Shown: positions 1-9,075, counted from the first letter of the stretch. The stretch is DNA of 64,000 nucleotides from Agromyces sp. Leaf222 (GCF_001421565.1 NZ_LMKQ01000001.1:3284971-3348970), one strand, 5' to 3'. Notes: generated by a model from the letters alone, not told the origin. Translations and numbers: made by a program.

Positions 1-13
1 CCGCCAGGGAGAT

Positions 14-2128
14 TTATTCGCCCTTGTTCTTCTGGACGATCTCGTCGGCGACAGCCTTCGGGACCTCCGCGTAGCTGTCGAACGTCATCGAGTACACCGC
101 GCGGCCCGAGGTCTTGGACCGCAGGTCGCCGATGTAGCCGAACATCTCCGACAGGGGCACGTTGGCGCGAATGACCTTCACGCCGCTCGCGTCCTCCATG
201 GACTGGATCTGACCGCGGCGCGAGTTCAGGTCGCCGATGACATCACCCATGTATTCCTCAGGGGTGCGCACCTCGACGGCCATGAGCGGCTCGAGCAGAA
301 CCGGGTTCGCCTTCCGAGCGGCTTCCTTGAAGCCCATCGAGCCGGCGATCTTGAACGCCATCTCCGAGGAGTCGACGTCGTGTGCGGCGCCGTCGAGCAG
401 GCTCGCCCTGACGCCGACCATCGGGTAACCGGCCAGGATGCCGTACTGCATGGCGTCCTGGAATCCGGCATCGACCGAAGGGATGTACTCGCGGGGGACG
501 CGTCCGCCGGAGGTCTTGTTCTCGAAGAGGTAGGTCTGGTCGGCCGTGACCTCGAGGGGCTCGAGCGCGAACTGGATCTTCGCGAACTGACCCGAACCAC
601 CCGTCTGCTTCTTGTGGGTGTAGTCGTGCTTCTCGACCGAGCGCTTGATCGTCTCGCGGTACGCGACCTGGGGCTTGCCCACGTTGGCCTCGACGTTGAA
701 CTCGCGCTTCATGCGGTCGACGAGGATGTCGAGGTGCAGCTCGCCCATGCCCTTGATGACCGTCTGACCGGTCTCCTGGTTCTGCTCGGTGCGGAACGTC
801 GGGTCTTCCTCGGCGAGCTTCTGGATCGCGGTGCCCAGCTTCTCCTGGTCGGCCTTCGTCTTCGGCTCGATGGCGACCTCGATGACGGGCTCGGGGAAGG
901 TCATCGACTCGAGCACGACCTGGTTGTTCGGGTCGGACAGGGTGTCACCGGTCGTGGTGTCCTTCAGGCCGATGACGGCGTAGATGTTGCCGGCGGTCAC
1001 CGAATCGATCGGGATCTCCTTGTTGGCGTGCATCTGGAAGATCTTGCCGATGCGCTCCTTCTTGCCCTTGGTCGAGTTGATGACCTGGGCGCCGCTGTCG
1101 AGGCGGCCGGAGTAGACGCGCACGTAGGTGAGGCGACCGAAGAACGGGTGCACCGCGACCTTGAACGCGAGGGCCGTGAACGGCTCGCTCGCGTCGGCGT
1201 GACGCATGACGACCTTCTCTTCGTCGCGGGCGTCGTGGGCCTCGATGGCCGGGACGTCGAGCGGCGACGGGAGGAAGTCGATGACGGCGTCGAGCATCGG
1301 CTGCACGCCGCGGTTCTTGAACGCGGAACCGCAGAGGACCGGGTAGATCTCCGAGTTGACCGTGAGCTTGCGGATCGCAGCCTTGATCTCGGCGACGGTG
1401 AGCTCCTCGCCGCCGAAGTACTTCTCCATCAGGTCGTCGCTCGTCTCGGCGACGACCTCGAGCAGGGCCGTGCGGTACTCCGCGGCCTTCTCGACGAGGT
1501 CGGCGGGGATCTCCTCGATGGCGTACTTGGCGCCCATCTCGACGTCACCCTTTGCGTCGCCGCGCCACGTGAGTGCGCGCATCTCGATGAGGTCGACGAC
1601 GCCCTCGAACTGCGACTCGGAACCGATCGGGAGCTGCAGCACGAGCGGCTTGGCGCCCAGACGGCTGACGATCGTGTCGACCGTGTAGTAGAAGTCGGCG
1701 CCGAGCTTGTCCATCTTGTTGACGAAGCAGATGCGCGGGACGTTGTACTTGTCGGCCTGACGCCACACGGTCTCGGACTGGGGCTCGACGCCCTCCTTGC
1801 CGTCGAAGACGGCGACCGCACCGTCGAGCACGCGGAGCGAACGCTCGACCTCGACCGTGAAGTCCACGTGGCCGGGGGTGTCGATGATGTTGATCTGGTT
1901 CTTGTTCCAGTAGCAGGTCACGGCGGCAGACGTGATCGTGATGCCGCGCTCCTTCTCCTGCTCCATCCAGTCGGTCGTCGAGGCGCCGTCGTGGGTCTCG
2001 CCGATCTTGTGGTTCACGCCCGTGTAGAACAGGATGCGCTCAGTGGTGGTGGTCTTGCCGGCATCGATGTGGGCCATGATGCCGATGTTGCGGACCTTGC
2101 TCAGGTCGGTGAGCACGTCTTGTGCCAC
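14..2128 (-). CDS. fusA: Translation elongation factor G
   Basis: GTPase that drives ribosomal translocation and, with ribosome recycling factor, splits post-termination ribosomes in the cytoplasm. The 704-aa length is normal for EF-G. The G1 loop AHIDAGKTT lies at residues 19-27, DTPGH at 83-87 and NKMD at 137-140, followed by the usual domains II-V, so all switch and guanine-binding motifs are intact. The start is GTG at 2128 behind a GGAGGA site about 7 nt upstream. It is the third gene of the str operon, 83 bp after rpsG, and its stop lies 14 bp inside the window edge, so whether tuf follows cannot be seen. Confidence 0.98.
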   Translation of the reverse strand: MAQDVLTDLSKVRNIGIMAHIDAGKTTTTERILFYTGVNHKIGETHDGASTTDWMEQEKERGITITSAAVTCYWNKNQINIIDTPGHVDFTVEVERSLRVLDGAVAVFDGKEGVEPQSETVWRQADKYNVPRICFVNKMDKLGADFYYTVDTIVSRLGAKPLVLQLPIGSESQFEGVVDLIEMRALTWRGDAKGDVEMGAKYAIEEIPADLVEKAAEYRTALLEVVAETSDDLMEKYFGGEELTVAEIKAAIRKLTVNSEIYPVLCGSAFKNRGVQPMLDAVIDFLPSPLDVPAIEAHDARDEEKVVMRHADASEPFTALAFKVAVHPFFGRLTYVRVYSGRLDSGAQVINSTKGKKERIGKIFQMHANKEIPIDSVTAGNIYAVIGLKDTTTGDTLSDPNNQVVLESMTFPEPVIEVAIEPKTKADQEKLGTAIQKLAEEDPTFRTEQNQETGQTVIKGMGELHLDILVDRMKREFNVEANVGKPQVAYRETIKRSVEKHDYTHKKQTGGSGQFAKIQFALEPLEVTADQTYLFENKTSGGRVPREYIPSVDAGFQDAMQYGILAGYPMVGVRASLLDGAAHDVDSSEMAFKIAGSMGFKEAARKANPVLLEPLMAVEVRTPEEYMGDVIGDLNSRRGQIQSMEDASGVKVIRANVPLSEMFGYIGDLRSKTSGRAVYSMTFDSYAEVPKAVADEIVQKNKGE

Positions 2129-2168
2129 GGGGGTTCCTCCGGATGTTCAGGAACGGAAGGGGAAGGGG

Positions 2169-2205
2169 GAGCGGATGCCGCGAGCCGAGGCCGCGGCATC
2201 CGCTC
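2169..2205 (-). other. Intercistronic hairpin between rpsG and fusA
   Basis: A 14-bp perfect stem (2169-2182 pairing with 2192-2205) with a 9-nt loop starts 6 nt after the rpsG stop. Its arms carry the GCGGATGCCGC/GCGGCATCCGC word that recurs through this window. No T-run follows. It could be a weak attenuator or an mRNA-stability element that tunes fusA against the ribosomal protein genes. Confidence 0.6.
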
Positions 2206-2211
2206 GGCCTG

Positions 2212-2682
2212 CTACCAGCGGTAGTGGGCGAATGCGCGGTTCGACTCGGCCATCTTGTGCGTGTCTTCACGACGCTTGACGGCTGCACCGAGGCTGTTCG
2301 ACGCGTCGAGGATCTCGTTGGTGAGACGCTCGGTCATCGTCTTCTCGCGACGGGCCTTCGCGTAGCTCGTGAGCCAGCGGAGGGCGAGGGTGTTGGCGCG
2401 GTGCGGCTTGACCTCGACGGGGACCTGGTAGGTCGAACCGCCGACGCGGCGCGAACGCACCTCGAGGGTCGGGCGCACGTTGTCGAGCGCCTTCTTGAGC
2501 ACCGTGACGGCGTCCTGGCCGGACTTGGTGGCCACGTTCTCGAGCGCTTCGTAGACGATGCGCTGAGCGAGGTCCTTCTTGCCGTCGACGAGGATCTTGT
2601 TGACGAGCTGGCTGACGACCGGCGAGCCGTAGACGGGGTCTGCGACGACGGGGCGCTTCGGAGCGGGTCCCTTGCGAGGCAT
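2212..2682 (-). CDS. rpsG: 30S ribosomal protein S7
   Basis: S7 nucleates assembly of the 16S rRNA 3' domain (the small-subunit head) and contacts tRNA at the E site. The 156-aa length is standard, and the sequence begins [10 protein letters not shown] with the conserved basic N-terminal arm and the helical core ending AFAHYRW. The gene is translationally coupled to rpsL: its ATG shares the A of the rpsL TAA stop (TAATG). In other bacteria S7 is the autoregulator of this operon; nothing here tests that. Confidence 0.98.
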   Translation of the reverse strand: MPRKGPAPKRPVVADPVYGSPVVSQLVNKILVDGKKDLAQRIVYEALENVATKSGQDAVTVLKKALDNVRPTLEVRSRRVGGSTYQVPVEVKPHRANTLALRWLTSYAKARREKTMTERLTNEILDASNSLGAAVKRREDTHKMAESNRAFAHYRW

Positions 2683-3056
2683 TACTTCTTCTCCATCTTC
2701 GCGCCGTAGCGGCTGCGAGCCTGCTTGCGGTTCTTCACGGCCTGCGTGTCGAGGGCACCGCGGATGATCTTGTAACGGACACCCGGGAGGTCCTTCACAC
2801 GACCGCCGCGCACGAGCACCATCGAGTGCTCCTGCAGGTTGTGGCCCTCACCGGGGATGTAGGCGGTGACCTCGGTGCCGTTCGAGAGCTTCACACGTGC
2901 GACCTTGCGGAGCGCGGAGTTCGGCTTCTTCGGGGTGGTGGTGTACACACGCGTGCACACGCCGCGCTGCTGGGGGTTGGCCTTCAGGGCGGGAGCCTTG
3001 GTCTTGGTGACCTTCGGCGAGCGACCCTTGCGGACCAACTGCTGAATGGTTGGCAC
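2682..3056 (-). CDS. rpsL: 30S ribosomal protein S12
   Basis: S12 is part of the decoding centre and is where streptomycin-resistance mutations arise. I place the start at GTG 3056 (residues [10 protein letters not shown]), giving 124 aa, the family length. AAGGAGA sits about 5 nt upstream of this GTG, and an in-frame ATG at 3080 would add eight residues foreign to S12. The decoding loops [12 protein letters not shown] and [11 protein letters not shown] are present with wild-type lysines, so no streptomycin-resistance substitution is seen. First gene of the str operon. Confidence 0.97.
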   Translation of the reverse strand: MPTIQQLVRKGRSPKVTKTKAPALKANPQQRGVCTRVYTTTPKKPNSALRKVARVKLSNGTEVTAYIPGEGHNLQEHSMVLVRGGRVKDLPGVRYKIIRGALDTQAVKNRKQARSRYGAKMEKK

Positions 3057-3111
3057 TGCTTCTCCTTGTTGGTGCTGCACGGTGACAGCGTTTGATGGAT
3101 TTCACATCACG

Positions 3112-3155
3112 ACCCACCGACCGCGCGGAACCGCGTGGTCTTTGATGTGGTGGGT
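3112..3155 (-). promoter_or_regulatory. Folded leader upstream of rpsL
   Basis: In the rpsL 5' leader (about 150 nt from the predicted start site to the GTG) a compound hairpin can form. Outer arms are ACCCACC 3112-3118 with GGTGGGT 3149-3155. The inner stem is GACC 3119-3122 with GGTC 3137-3140, plus CGCGG 3124-3128 with CCGCG 3131-3135. It may be an autoregulatory or attenuation structure; this is inference from pairing only. Confidence 0.5.
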
Positions 3156-3211
3156 ATGCCGTGGGGGCGAGACGCCCTGAGTGCGCACGCCGGAGCGCGC
3201 ACACCCGATCT

Positions 3212-3240
3212 ATGGTAATGCCGCGTAACGTTGCGGTCAA
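3212..3240 (-). promoter_or_regulatory. Promoter of the str operon
   Basis: Reading leftwards, a -35 TTGACC (complement of 3235-3240), an exact 17-nt spacer and a -10 TACCAT (complement of 3212-3217) match a housekeeping sigma-70 promoter. Transcription would begin near 3205, giving a leader of about 150 nt before rpsL. Confidence 0.7.
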
Positions 3241-3289
3241 ATGCGGGCGGATGCCGCAGGCGGCTGCCCAGCGGTCTCGCAGCTGTCGT

Positions 3290-3937
3290 TCAGCCGGGCC
3301 ATCCGGGTGCGTCGAGCTCGCGGTCGAGGTCGGCGAGCATCTCGGCCACCTGCGGTTCGACGAGGCGCTCGACCGCGTTACCGATGCGGTAGCGGTGCTG
3401 CGCGAGCTCGACGCAGATGCGGCGGCCGAGCTGCTTCGCGAACTCGTCGGCGAGGCGCACCTCCTCGCGGAGCGCCTCCTTCTCGTCAGGCGTGAACGGA
3501 CGCGGTGCCGGCTCGGCGGCCTCGGCCGCCGCCTCCTGCTCGAGTCCGCCGAGGGTGAAGAGGAACGGCTGGTCGGCCACCGGCTCGGGGTCGACGTCGA
3601 GGCCGGCGAACTCGGGGTCGAGCCCCTCGCCCGCGCGGTACGGACGACGGGCCTTACGCTCTTCGGCCAGTCGGATCTCGCGGTGCAGCATCGGCAGGTT
3701 GCGAGCCGTGTAGTCGTCGACCGCGAGGTCGATGACGCCCTTCATGCGCATCGAGAACGAGTGCTGCACCGGATGCGGCACGTCGACGTCGAGGCCGGCG
3801 GCGGCGAGGATCGGCGAGCCGAAGCAGCGCTGGCACAGGCGCACCCGGGAGCGGTGCGTGCCGGGTCGCCACCGCGGCAGCCACTGCAGCCAGCGGTCGA
3901 CCTCGTGGCTCACGCGCGCCTCGACCGAACCCTCCAC
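3290..3937 (-). CDS. Conserved actinobacterial protein of unknown function
   Basis: I do not recognise the family. The product (215 aa) is soluble and acidic towards the C terminus, has one Cys-rich spot (RLCQRCFGSP), a central stretch mentioning repeated basic pairs, and a helical C-terminal third. No signal peptide or membrane segment is seen. The start is set at GTG 3937 because a -10-like TATCGT (complement of 3945-3950) lies 7 nt upstream, the leaderless pattern used by many genes here; GTG 3946 (218 aa) is the alternative. Longer upstream readings overlap the divergent gene at 4063 and lose normal codon use. It lies just upstream of the str promoter in the same direction. Confidence 0.75.
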   Translation of the reverse strand: MEGSVEARVSHEVDRWLQWLPRWRPGTHRSRVRLCQRCFGSPILAAAGLDVDVPHPVQHSFSMRMKGVIDLAVDDYTARNLPMLHREIRLAEERKARRPYRAGEGLDPEFAGLDVDPEPVADQPFLFTLGGLEQEAAAEAAEPAPRPFTPDEKEALREEVRLADEFAKQLGRRICVELAQHRYRIGNAVERLVEPQVAEMLADLDRELDAPGWPG

Positions 3938-4062
3938 GAGGTTCACGATAGCGCCGCGAGTGCCGCGCGTGGGGTCTGCGCAGCCGCGCGACCGGGGCGC
4001 CGACCGCTCGAGCGAGGGTCGCGACGGCCACTCGGCGCGGCGGGCTCCGGGAGAATGGCGGC

Positions 4063-4704
4063 ATGGGCGCGGCATCCGGAAGCTACACGACCATCGCCGG
4101 GCGCGTGCGCACGGAGCTCGAGATCGAGCGCTCCCGCTTCATCTGCGTGCTCGAACGCGTCGACGACGAGGGCGCCGCGCGCCGGGTCGTCGCGAGCGTT
4201 CGGGCCGCCGAGCCCAAGGCTCGCCACCACTGCACCGCCTTCGTCATCGGCGCGCGCGGGGAGCTCGCGCGATCGAGCGACGACGGCGAGCCGTCGGGCA
4301 CGGCGGGGCAGCCGATGCTCGAGGCGCTGCGCGGAGAGGGACTCTCGGACGTCGCGGCGGTGGTCAGCCGGTACTTCGGCGGGGTGCTGCTCGGCACCGG
4401 TGGACTCGTGCGCGCCTACACGGCCTCGGTGCAGGAGTCGGCACGGGCCGCGACCCGACTCGGCCGGAGCCTGCGGACGACGCTCGAGGTGCACGTCGAC
4501 TACGAGCGCGGGCCCTCGCTCGAGGCCGAACTGCGCCGCATCGGCCACGTTCCGCTCCGCATCGAGTACGGCACCGGCATGCGGATCGACCTCGGCGTGC
4601 CGCCGTCGGAGACGGAGGGCTTCGCCGGCCGCATCGCCGAGCTCACCGGGGGTGCGGCGCGCGTCTCGGTCGCCGCAACCGGGTACGTCGACGACCCGGC
4701 CTGA
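4063..4704 (+). CDS. IMPACT/YigZ family protein
   Basis: The 213-aa product carries the hallmarks of the YigZ/IMPACT family: SDDGEPSGTAGQPML in the middle of the protein and RYFGGVLLGTGGLVRAYT about 25 residues later, followed by the ferredoxin-like C-terminal domain. Eukaryotic IMPACT modulates translation control through GCN1; the bacterial role is not established. The ATG follows GAGAAT by 6 nt, a weak version of the leaderless -10 arrangement, and no Shine-Dalgarno is obvious. It is divergent from the gene at 3290 and convergent with the one at 4716. Confidence 0.92.
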   Translation: MGAASGSYTTIAGRVRTELEIERSRFICVLERVDDEGAARRVVASVRAAEPKARHHCTAFVIGARGELARSSDDGEPSGTAGQPMLEALRGEGLSDVAAVVSRYFGGVLLGTGGLVRAYTASVQESARAATRLGRSLRTTLEVHVDYERGPSLEAELRRIGHVPLRIEYGTGMRIDLGVPPSETEGFAGRIAELTGGAARVSVAATGYVDDPA

Positions 4705-4715
4705 CGCGGCATCCG

Positions 4716-5192
4716 TCACTCGTCGTCGTCGCGCTCCCACGGCCAGCGCGGTCGTCGCATGCCGTGATCGCGCCCGCGGGCGACGAGCACCGCGAACACC
4801 GACGCGACCGCCGCAGAGACCGGCACGAGCAGGCCGAACCAGCCGAGCCCGAACAGGATGCCGAACGCCACGCTTTCGAGCACGTTGCCCGTCGAGGCCA
4901 TCAGGTGCCCGATGATCGCCACGATGACGAGCATCGCCCAGGTCACGAAGGCGGCGAGCACGACGGTCGACGCCATGCGCTCCGGCCGCGCCAGCCGCAG
5001 TCCGAGCGTGACGAGCAGGGTCAGGGCGGATACCCCGACGGCGACGGGCACCACGAGCACCCCCACCTGCGGATCGGCGACGACCTCGACGTCGGCCAGC
5101 AGGCTCACGAACCCGTAGGCGCACACGACGACGGCGACGTGGAGCGCCGCCGCGAATCCGGCGACGACCCAGGCCGTGCGTCGGGGGTCCAT
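4716..5192 (-). CDS. Small four-helix membrane protein
   Basis: The 158-aa product begins MDPRRTAWVV and has four hydrophobic segments with short loops and an acidic C terminus ending ERDDDE, so it is an integral membrane protein with no recognisable catalytic motif. The ATG at 5192 lies 7 nt after a -10-like TACGCT (complement of 5200-5205) and has no Shine-Dalgarno, which argues for a leaderless transcript and against the longer upstream reading. Function unknown. Confidence 0.8.
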   Translation of the reverse strand: MDPRRTAWVVAGFAAALHVAVVVCAYGFVSLLADVEVVADPQVGVLVVPVAVGVSALTLLVTLGLRLARPERMASTVVLAAFVTWAMLVIVAIIGHLMASTGNVLESVAFGILFGLGWFGLLVPVSAAVASVFAVLVARGRDHGMRRPRWPWERDDDE

Positions 5193-5248
5193 GCGTTCGA
5201 GCGTACGCGCCGGTGGACGTGTCGTGGTCGGCGTGGGGTGCGGGACGG

Positions 5249-6013
5249 TCAGCGTGCGGCGGTCAGCTCGTCGCGCAGCGACGGCGCCGCGCGCCAGGCC
5301 GCGGCCGCGACGATGCGGTCGAACAGCTCGAGCATGAGCGGCTCGAGCGGACCGAGCACGCTCGTCATGCTCACGAGCACGACCTCGGGCCTGCCTGGCA
5401 CCGTGATCCAGTAGTCGGCGGTGATCGACTCGGCGGTCGTGGCTTCGGATGCCGCGTCGGGCTGCGATGCGTTCGGCTCGCCGGGGTGCGGGGCAGCAGT
5501 CGGGCTCGCGTCGGCCCCGCGGCGCAGCACACGGCGCAGCACGATGGACTCGCCCTTCGCGAACGCGACGCCGCCCGCCGCCTGGAACGCCGACCAGGCC
5601 TCGCCCGCATCCGGGGCCGCACCGGCCGCACCGGTCGCGACCTCGGCGCCGCCTGCACGCGCCAGCCCGCTGACCACGCGGTCGGCCAGCACCTCCGGCG
5701 CGGGGTTCGTGCCGAAGACGCCCGGGAGCGCGTACTCGGTGACCGTCGAGGCGAAGGCGATGCCGCCGTCGTTCGACTCCGAGACGTGCATCGCCACGGC
5801 TCCGGCGCGCACCGCCTCGTCGAGGGCGTGGGCCAGCTTCACGCGGTGCTCCGCCCGCGTGCGGGCGAGATCGTCGCGGCGGCCGTACTTCGCGCGCACG
5901 AACTCCGAGATCGCGTGGGCGCGCTCCTCGCCGTCGGCATCGAGTGGTGCACGCCACCAGGCGCCGGGCAACGCGAACTCGAGACGCGGCGCGAGGGTTC
6001 GGGACACCGCCAT
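5249..6013 (-). CDS. T7SS-locus accessory protein, family of the 10671 gene
   Basis: Soluble 254-aa protein with no signal peptide. Near the N terminus it has a strand-like FALPGAWWRAP, then an Arg-rich helix, then a beta-like stretch AMHVSES. Near the C terminus it reads YWITVPGRPEVVLVSMTSVL and a helix. The protein at 10671-11315 shows the same order and spacing, so I infer a common fold. An Ala/Pro/Ser-rich insertion lies at about residues 160-185. It is the last gene of the second effector operon; its ATG shares a base with the preceding TGA (TGATG). A chaperone or effector-handling role would fit the position but is not shown. Confidence 0.72.
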   Translation of the reverse strand: MAVSRTLAPRLEFALPGAWWRAPLDADGEERAHAISEFVRAKYGRRDDLARTRAEHRVKLAHALDEAVRAGAVAMHVSESNDGGIAFASTVTEYALPGVFGTNPAPEVLADRVVSGLARAGGAEVATGAAGAAPDAGEAWSAFQAAGGVAFAKGESIVLRRVLRRGADASPTAAPHPGEPNASQPDAASEATTAESITADYWITVPGRPEVVLVSMTSVLGPLEPLMLELFDRIVAAAAWRAAPSLRDELTAAR

Positions 6014-6471
6014 CAGCCGAGGATCCTCATGTCGCGCAACGCGTCGACCGGGATGCTCGCCGTGCCGGGATCGATCATCGTCTGGCCGTCGACCCCGGTC
6101 TGCAGCAGCGGCTCCTCGAGGTCGAGTTCGACGTCGGCCGCCGACACGGCGACGACTCTGACCGCGTCGAACGAGTCGGGAACGGACTCGCGCAGCACGA
6201 GCATCGCCGAGTCGAGCGCAGCTCCGGGGAGTTCGTCGCCGATCATGTCGAGTTCGACCATGAGGAAGGTCTCCGCCCCCTCTGCACCCTCGCCGATGCG
6301 AACCTCGGCGAACTCGGGCGACGCGACGCGCACGGCGTCGGCGATGTCGTCGTACGCCTCGTCGTGGCTGACGCCGGCGTTCGCGCTCTCGCCCGGAAGC
6401 GCCGCGCATCCGCCAAGAGCCAACGTGACGAGGATGACGCCGAGCGCCACTGCGCCGATTCTCGACCTCAC
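6013..6471 (-). CDS. Predicted lipoprotein, candidate immunity protein (copy 2)
   Basis: 152 aa with a lipoprotein signal peptide and the lipobox LALGGC (Cys22). The mature part is acidic and closely resembles the product of the adjacent gene at 6481: both carry [AD]DAVR.ASPEFAEV, VELDM[IV]GD[ED]LP, and near the end LQTG[VI]DG followed by M[IL][DN]P. The two are tandem paralogues anchored to the outer face of the membrane. Directly downstream of a lipase-domain T7SS effector this is the expected position of an immunity protein; that role is inferred from context, by analogy with TilA lipoproteins that protect against the staphylococcal T7SS lipase TslA. Confidence 0.8.
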   Translation of the reverse strand: MRSRIGAVALGVILVTLALGGCAALPGESANAGVSHDEAYDDIADAVRVASPEFAEVRIGEGAEGAETFLMVELDMIGDELPGAALDSAMLVLRESVPDSFDAVRVVAVSAADVELDLEEPLLQTGVDGQTMIDPGTASIPVDALRDMRILG

Positions 6472-6480
6472 GCGAGCGAC

Positions 6481-6912
6481 CTACTCGCCGAGGCCGCGCA
6501 GAGCGGCCGCCTGGATGCTCGCGAGGCGCGGGTTGATCATGAAGACCCCGTCGATGCCCGTCTGCTGCATCGGCACCTCGAGCTCGAGGCGATCACCGCC
6601 TGCCGTGCGCGCGACCACCCGAACGGTGTCGTACTGCTTCGGCACGGTGGTGCCGACGGCGCCGAGGGCTGCGGTCAACGCGTCGATGGGCAGGTCGTCG
6701 CCGACCATGTCGAGCTCGACGAAGAGGTAGCGGGAGAGGCCGTCGACGCCGTCTTCGACGTAGACCTCGGCGAATTCGGGCGAGGCGGCGCGCACGGCGT
6801 CGGCGACGTCGTCGTGCGCCTCGGCTGCACTCGGCGCCGCGCACGCACCGAGCGCCACCACCAGGGCCACCACCATGCCGCCGAGCGCGACCCTACCGAG
6901 ACGATTCACCAT
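6481..6912 (-). CDS. Predicted lipoprotein, candidate immunity protein (copy 1)
   Basis: 143 aa, signal peptide with lipobox ALGAC (Cys24), mature acidic domain paralogous to the product of 6013-6471. It lies 14 bp after the stop of the lipase-domain effector gene and 9 bp before the second copy, so all three are probably one transcript. Start at ATG 6912; an in-frame GTG at 6921 is possible. No enzyme motif is visible. Confidence 0.8.
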   Translation of the reverse strand: MVNRLGRVALGGMVVALVVALGACAAPSAAEAHDDVADAVRAASPEFAEVYVEDGVDGLSRYLFVELDMVGDDLPIDALTAALGAVGTTVPKQYDTVRVVARTAGGDRLELEVPMQQTGIDGVFMINPRLASIQAAALRGLGE

Positions 6913-6926
6913 GCTGAGCACCCTAC

Positions 6927-8750
6927 CTACTCCGCGAACGTGTATTGAGCGCTGTCGCCGACGGTGCCGAAGAACTGCGCGAGTCCGTCGTCGATGGTCG
7001 GGTCCGCAGCGAGGAGGTCGCGCGCGGTCTGCTGGTAGGCGACGTTGTTGTGCGGCTGGGCCGAGTACGGCTCCCCCGTCGACGGGTTGACCCCTGGAGG
7101 CACGTCGCGGGAATAGGTCGTCCAGGTGTCGGTCGAACGCGGTGGTCCGGTGAGGTCGAGCTGGTGCACGATGTCGCCCTCGTGCTGCATCGAGACGACC
7201 GTCGTCTTCGACGGGATCGCCATGTCGTCGATGGGCGCGCCGTAGGCCACCACGCCCTCGAAGTTGAACGCATCGGACCGGTTCGCCGCGAGGTGTCCCG
7301 CGAGGATGCCGCCCTGGCTGAACCCCACGAGCAGCACGGGGTCGTCGGGCCCGATGCCGGCCTTCGTCATCGCGTCGAGCACGGCACGCTCGTATTGGGT
7401 GCGCACGTCGGGGAAGAGGCGGAGCACGATGTTCGTGTCGAGGTCGTTGACCGCGCCGTCGCCGTTCATGTCCTGTCCGAAGAAGACGCCGGCGGCCTGC
7501 CAGTCCTGCGTGCTCGGCAGCGTCACGATGTAGCGCGCCGGCTCGCCCTCCATGCGGACGATGTCGACGACGGTCTGGGATTCGCCGCCCATCGTGTCGG
7601 AGAGTCCCTCGAGACCGACGAGGTCGTCGAGGCTGTCGATCTCGGTGACCGCGTTCGCATCCTCCCAAGCCGCATGCGACTCACGGCTCTCGTCGGCGCC
7701 GGGCTCGAACGGCGTGACCTCGGGCGTCGGCGCGAAGATCTCGATCGCCACGCGCCACGCGAGCACGAGCGCGATGAGACCGGCCGCGCCCAGCACGAGT
7801 GACCAGAAGAGCGGGCTGCTGAGCAACAGCAGTGCGAGCCCGACGACTGCGGCCAGGATCACCGCGATGGCCGCCGCGACGAGGAGCACGAGCCCTGCGG
7901 TGACGAGCAGCAGCCCGGCGATGAGCGCGATGGCCACGAACGCGAGCAGCGCTGCGGCCACGACGACGATGAGCAGGGCAGCGATCGCGAGTGCCGCGAC
8001 GATGAGCGCGGCAACCACCGCGAGGCCGAGCAGCACGATCGCGGCGACCACCACCAGCACTGCCGCGATGAGCACGATGACCGCCTCGACGATGGCCATC
8101 ACCGCCGCGACGACAGCCCCGGCGATCGCCTTGAGCGCATCGCCGATCGCGTCGAACACGGCGCCGAACGCACCGCCCACGTCATCCCAGAACGAGTCGT
8201 TGAGGTCGCTGCCGTCGACGACGCCACGAATGCGCTCGATCGCCGCCCGCGCGGCGCGATCCCTGGCCTCGACGGCCTCCTGCCAGCGCTGTCGCGCCGA
8301 TTCGGCTGCCCCGTCACTTCGGTCGAGTTCGGCGCCGACGGCGGTGATCGAGCGCTCGAGGGCCCGGATGTCGGCTGCCGCGGCGTCGTCGGGCATCGCC
8401 CGCAGACGCGAGCGCAGCGTGCGGTCACGGGCCTCGAACGTCGCGGACTGGCCGGCGGCGTCATCCGCGTCGCGGATGGCGCGATCGGCATCGTCCTGCG
8501 CGGACTCGAGGGCCGATGCGTAGTCGACGAGCGCGTCGCCGGTCTCGCCGTATCGCCGCTCGGCGGCGCCGATGTCGCCGGCGAGCCTCGCGGCATCCGT
8601 TCGCACGCGATCGATCGCGAGGCTGACCATCGCCGACGGCTCGGCGATGCGGTCGAGGGTGGCGACGGCATCGCGGATCGCGGAGGCGGTCTCGGCGTAG
8701 CGCTGGCCGGTGCGGCGAAGCACGACCGGGTCACCGGGAAGCGGATGCAT
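6927..8750 (-). CDS. Probable T7SS effector with C-terminal lipase-like domain
   Basis: 607 aa in three parts. Residues 1-195 are helical, with TGDALVDYASALESAQ near 70-85 and NDSFWDDV near 184-191, resembling N-terminal T7SS targeting domains. Residues 205-337 are almost continuously hydrophobic. Residues 395-607 form an alpha/beta-hydrolase domain with nucleophile elbow GFSQGG (Ser478), a likely Asp526 (EGDIVHQ) and His567 (QPHNNVAY). Just before the elbow, DMNGDGAVNDLD (427-438) matches an EF-hand/dockerin-type calcium loop. There is no signal peptide. It overlaps the upstream WXG-like gene by one base and precedes two lipoprotein genes. I infer a secreted membrane-active lipase or esterase; substrate unknown. 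An endogenous membrane hydrolase is the alternative. Confidence 0.8.
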   Translation of the reverse strand: MHPLPGDPVVLRRTGQRYAETASAIRDAVATLDRIAEPSAMVSLAIDRVRTDAARLAGDIGAAERRYGETGDALVDYASALESAQDDADRAIRDADDAAGQSATFEARDRTLRSRLRAMPDDAAAADIRALERSITAVGAELDRSDGAAESARQRWQEAVEARDRAARAAIERIRGVVDGSDLNDSFWDDVGGAFGAVFDAIGDALKAIAGAVVAAVMAIVEAVIVLIAAVLVVVAAIVLLGLAVVAALIVAALAIAALLIVVVAAALLAFVAIALIAGLLLVTAGLVLLVAAAIAVILAAVVGLALLLLSSPLFWSLVLGAAGLIALVLAWRVAIEIFAPTPEVTPFEPGADESRESHAAWEDANAVTEIDSLDDLVGLEGLSDTMGGESQTVVDIVRMEGEPARYIVTLPSTQDWQAAGVFFGQDMNGDGAVNDLDTNIVLRLFPDVRTQYERAVLDAMTKAGIGPDDPVLLVGFSQGGILAGHLAANRSDAFNFEGVVAYGAPIDDMAIPSKTTVVSMQHEGDIVHQLDLTGPPRSTDTWTTYSRDVPPGVNPSTGEPYSAQPHNNVAYQQTARDLLAADPTIDDGLAQFFGTVGDSAQYTFAE

Positions 8751-9034
8751 CAGTTCTCCTCACGTGCGGCCAGCGAGCGATCGATCTCGGTGAACGCGAG
8801 ATCGATCTCGGTGAGCACGCCCGCGAGCTTGCCCAGGTTCTCGGCGAAGTCCTGCCGGCGGTCGTCCCACGTCGAGGCGAACCGCTCGATCGCGTGGGCG
8901 AGATCGGGGTGCCCCGCCGCATCGGCCGCGTCGTGCGCGGACTGGTCGCTCTCGTCGAAGACCCGCTTGATGGCGCGGGCATCGCTCGCGGCGCCGCCGA
9001 TCGCGGCGAGGTCGAGCTTCACGAGGTCTGCCAT
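8750..9034 (-). CDS. WXG100-like small helical partner of the lipase effector
   Basis: 94-aa protein with two helices flanking a central FASTWDDRR, i.e. the hairpin shape and Trp of a WXG100 protein but without the glycine of W-x-G. No signal peptide. It is first in the operon and shares one base with the effector gene (TGATG), matching the small helical partners that accompany LXG-type effectors in other T7SS loci. GAAAGG precedes the ATG. Confidence 0.78.
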   Translation of the reverse strand: MADLVKLDLAAIGGAASDARAIKRVFDESDQSAHDAADAAGHPDLAHAIERFASTWDDRRQDFAENLGKLAGVLTEIDLAFTEIDRSLAAREEN

Positions 9035-9075
9035 GCGGACTCGCCTTTCACGGTGTCGACGTCAGGACAGTGACG

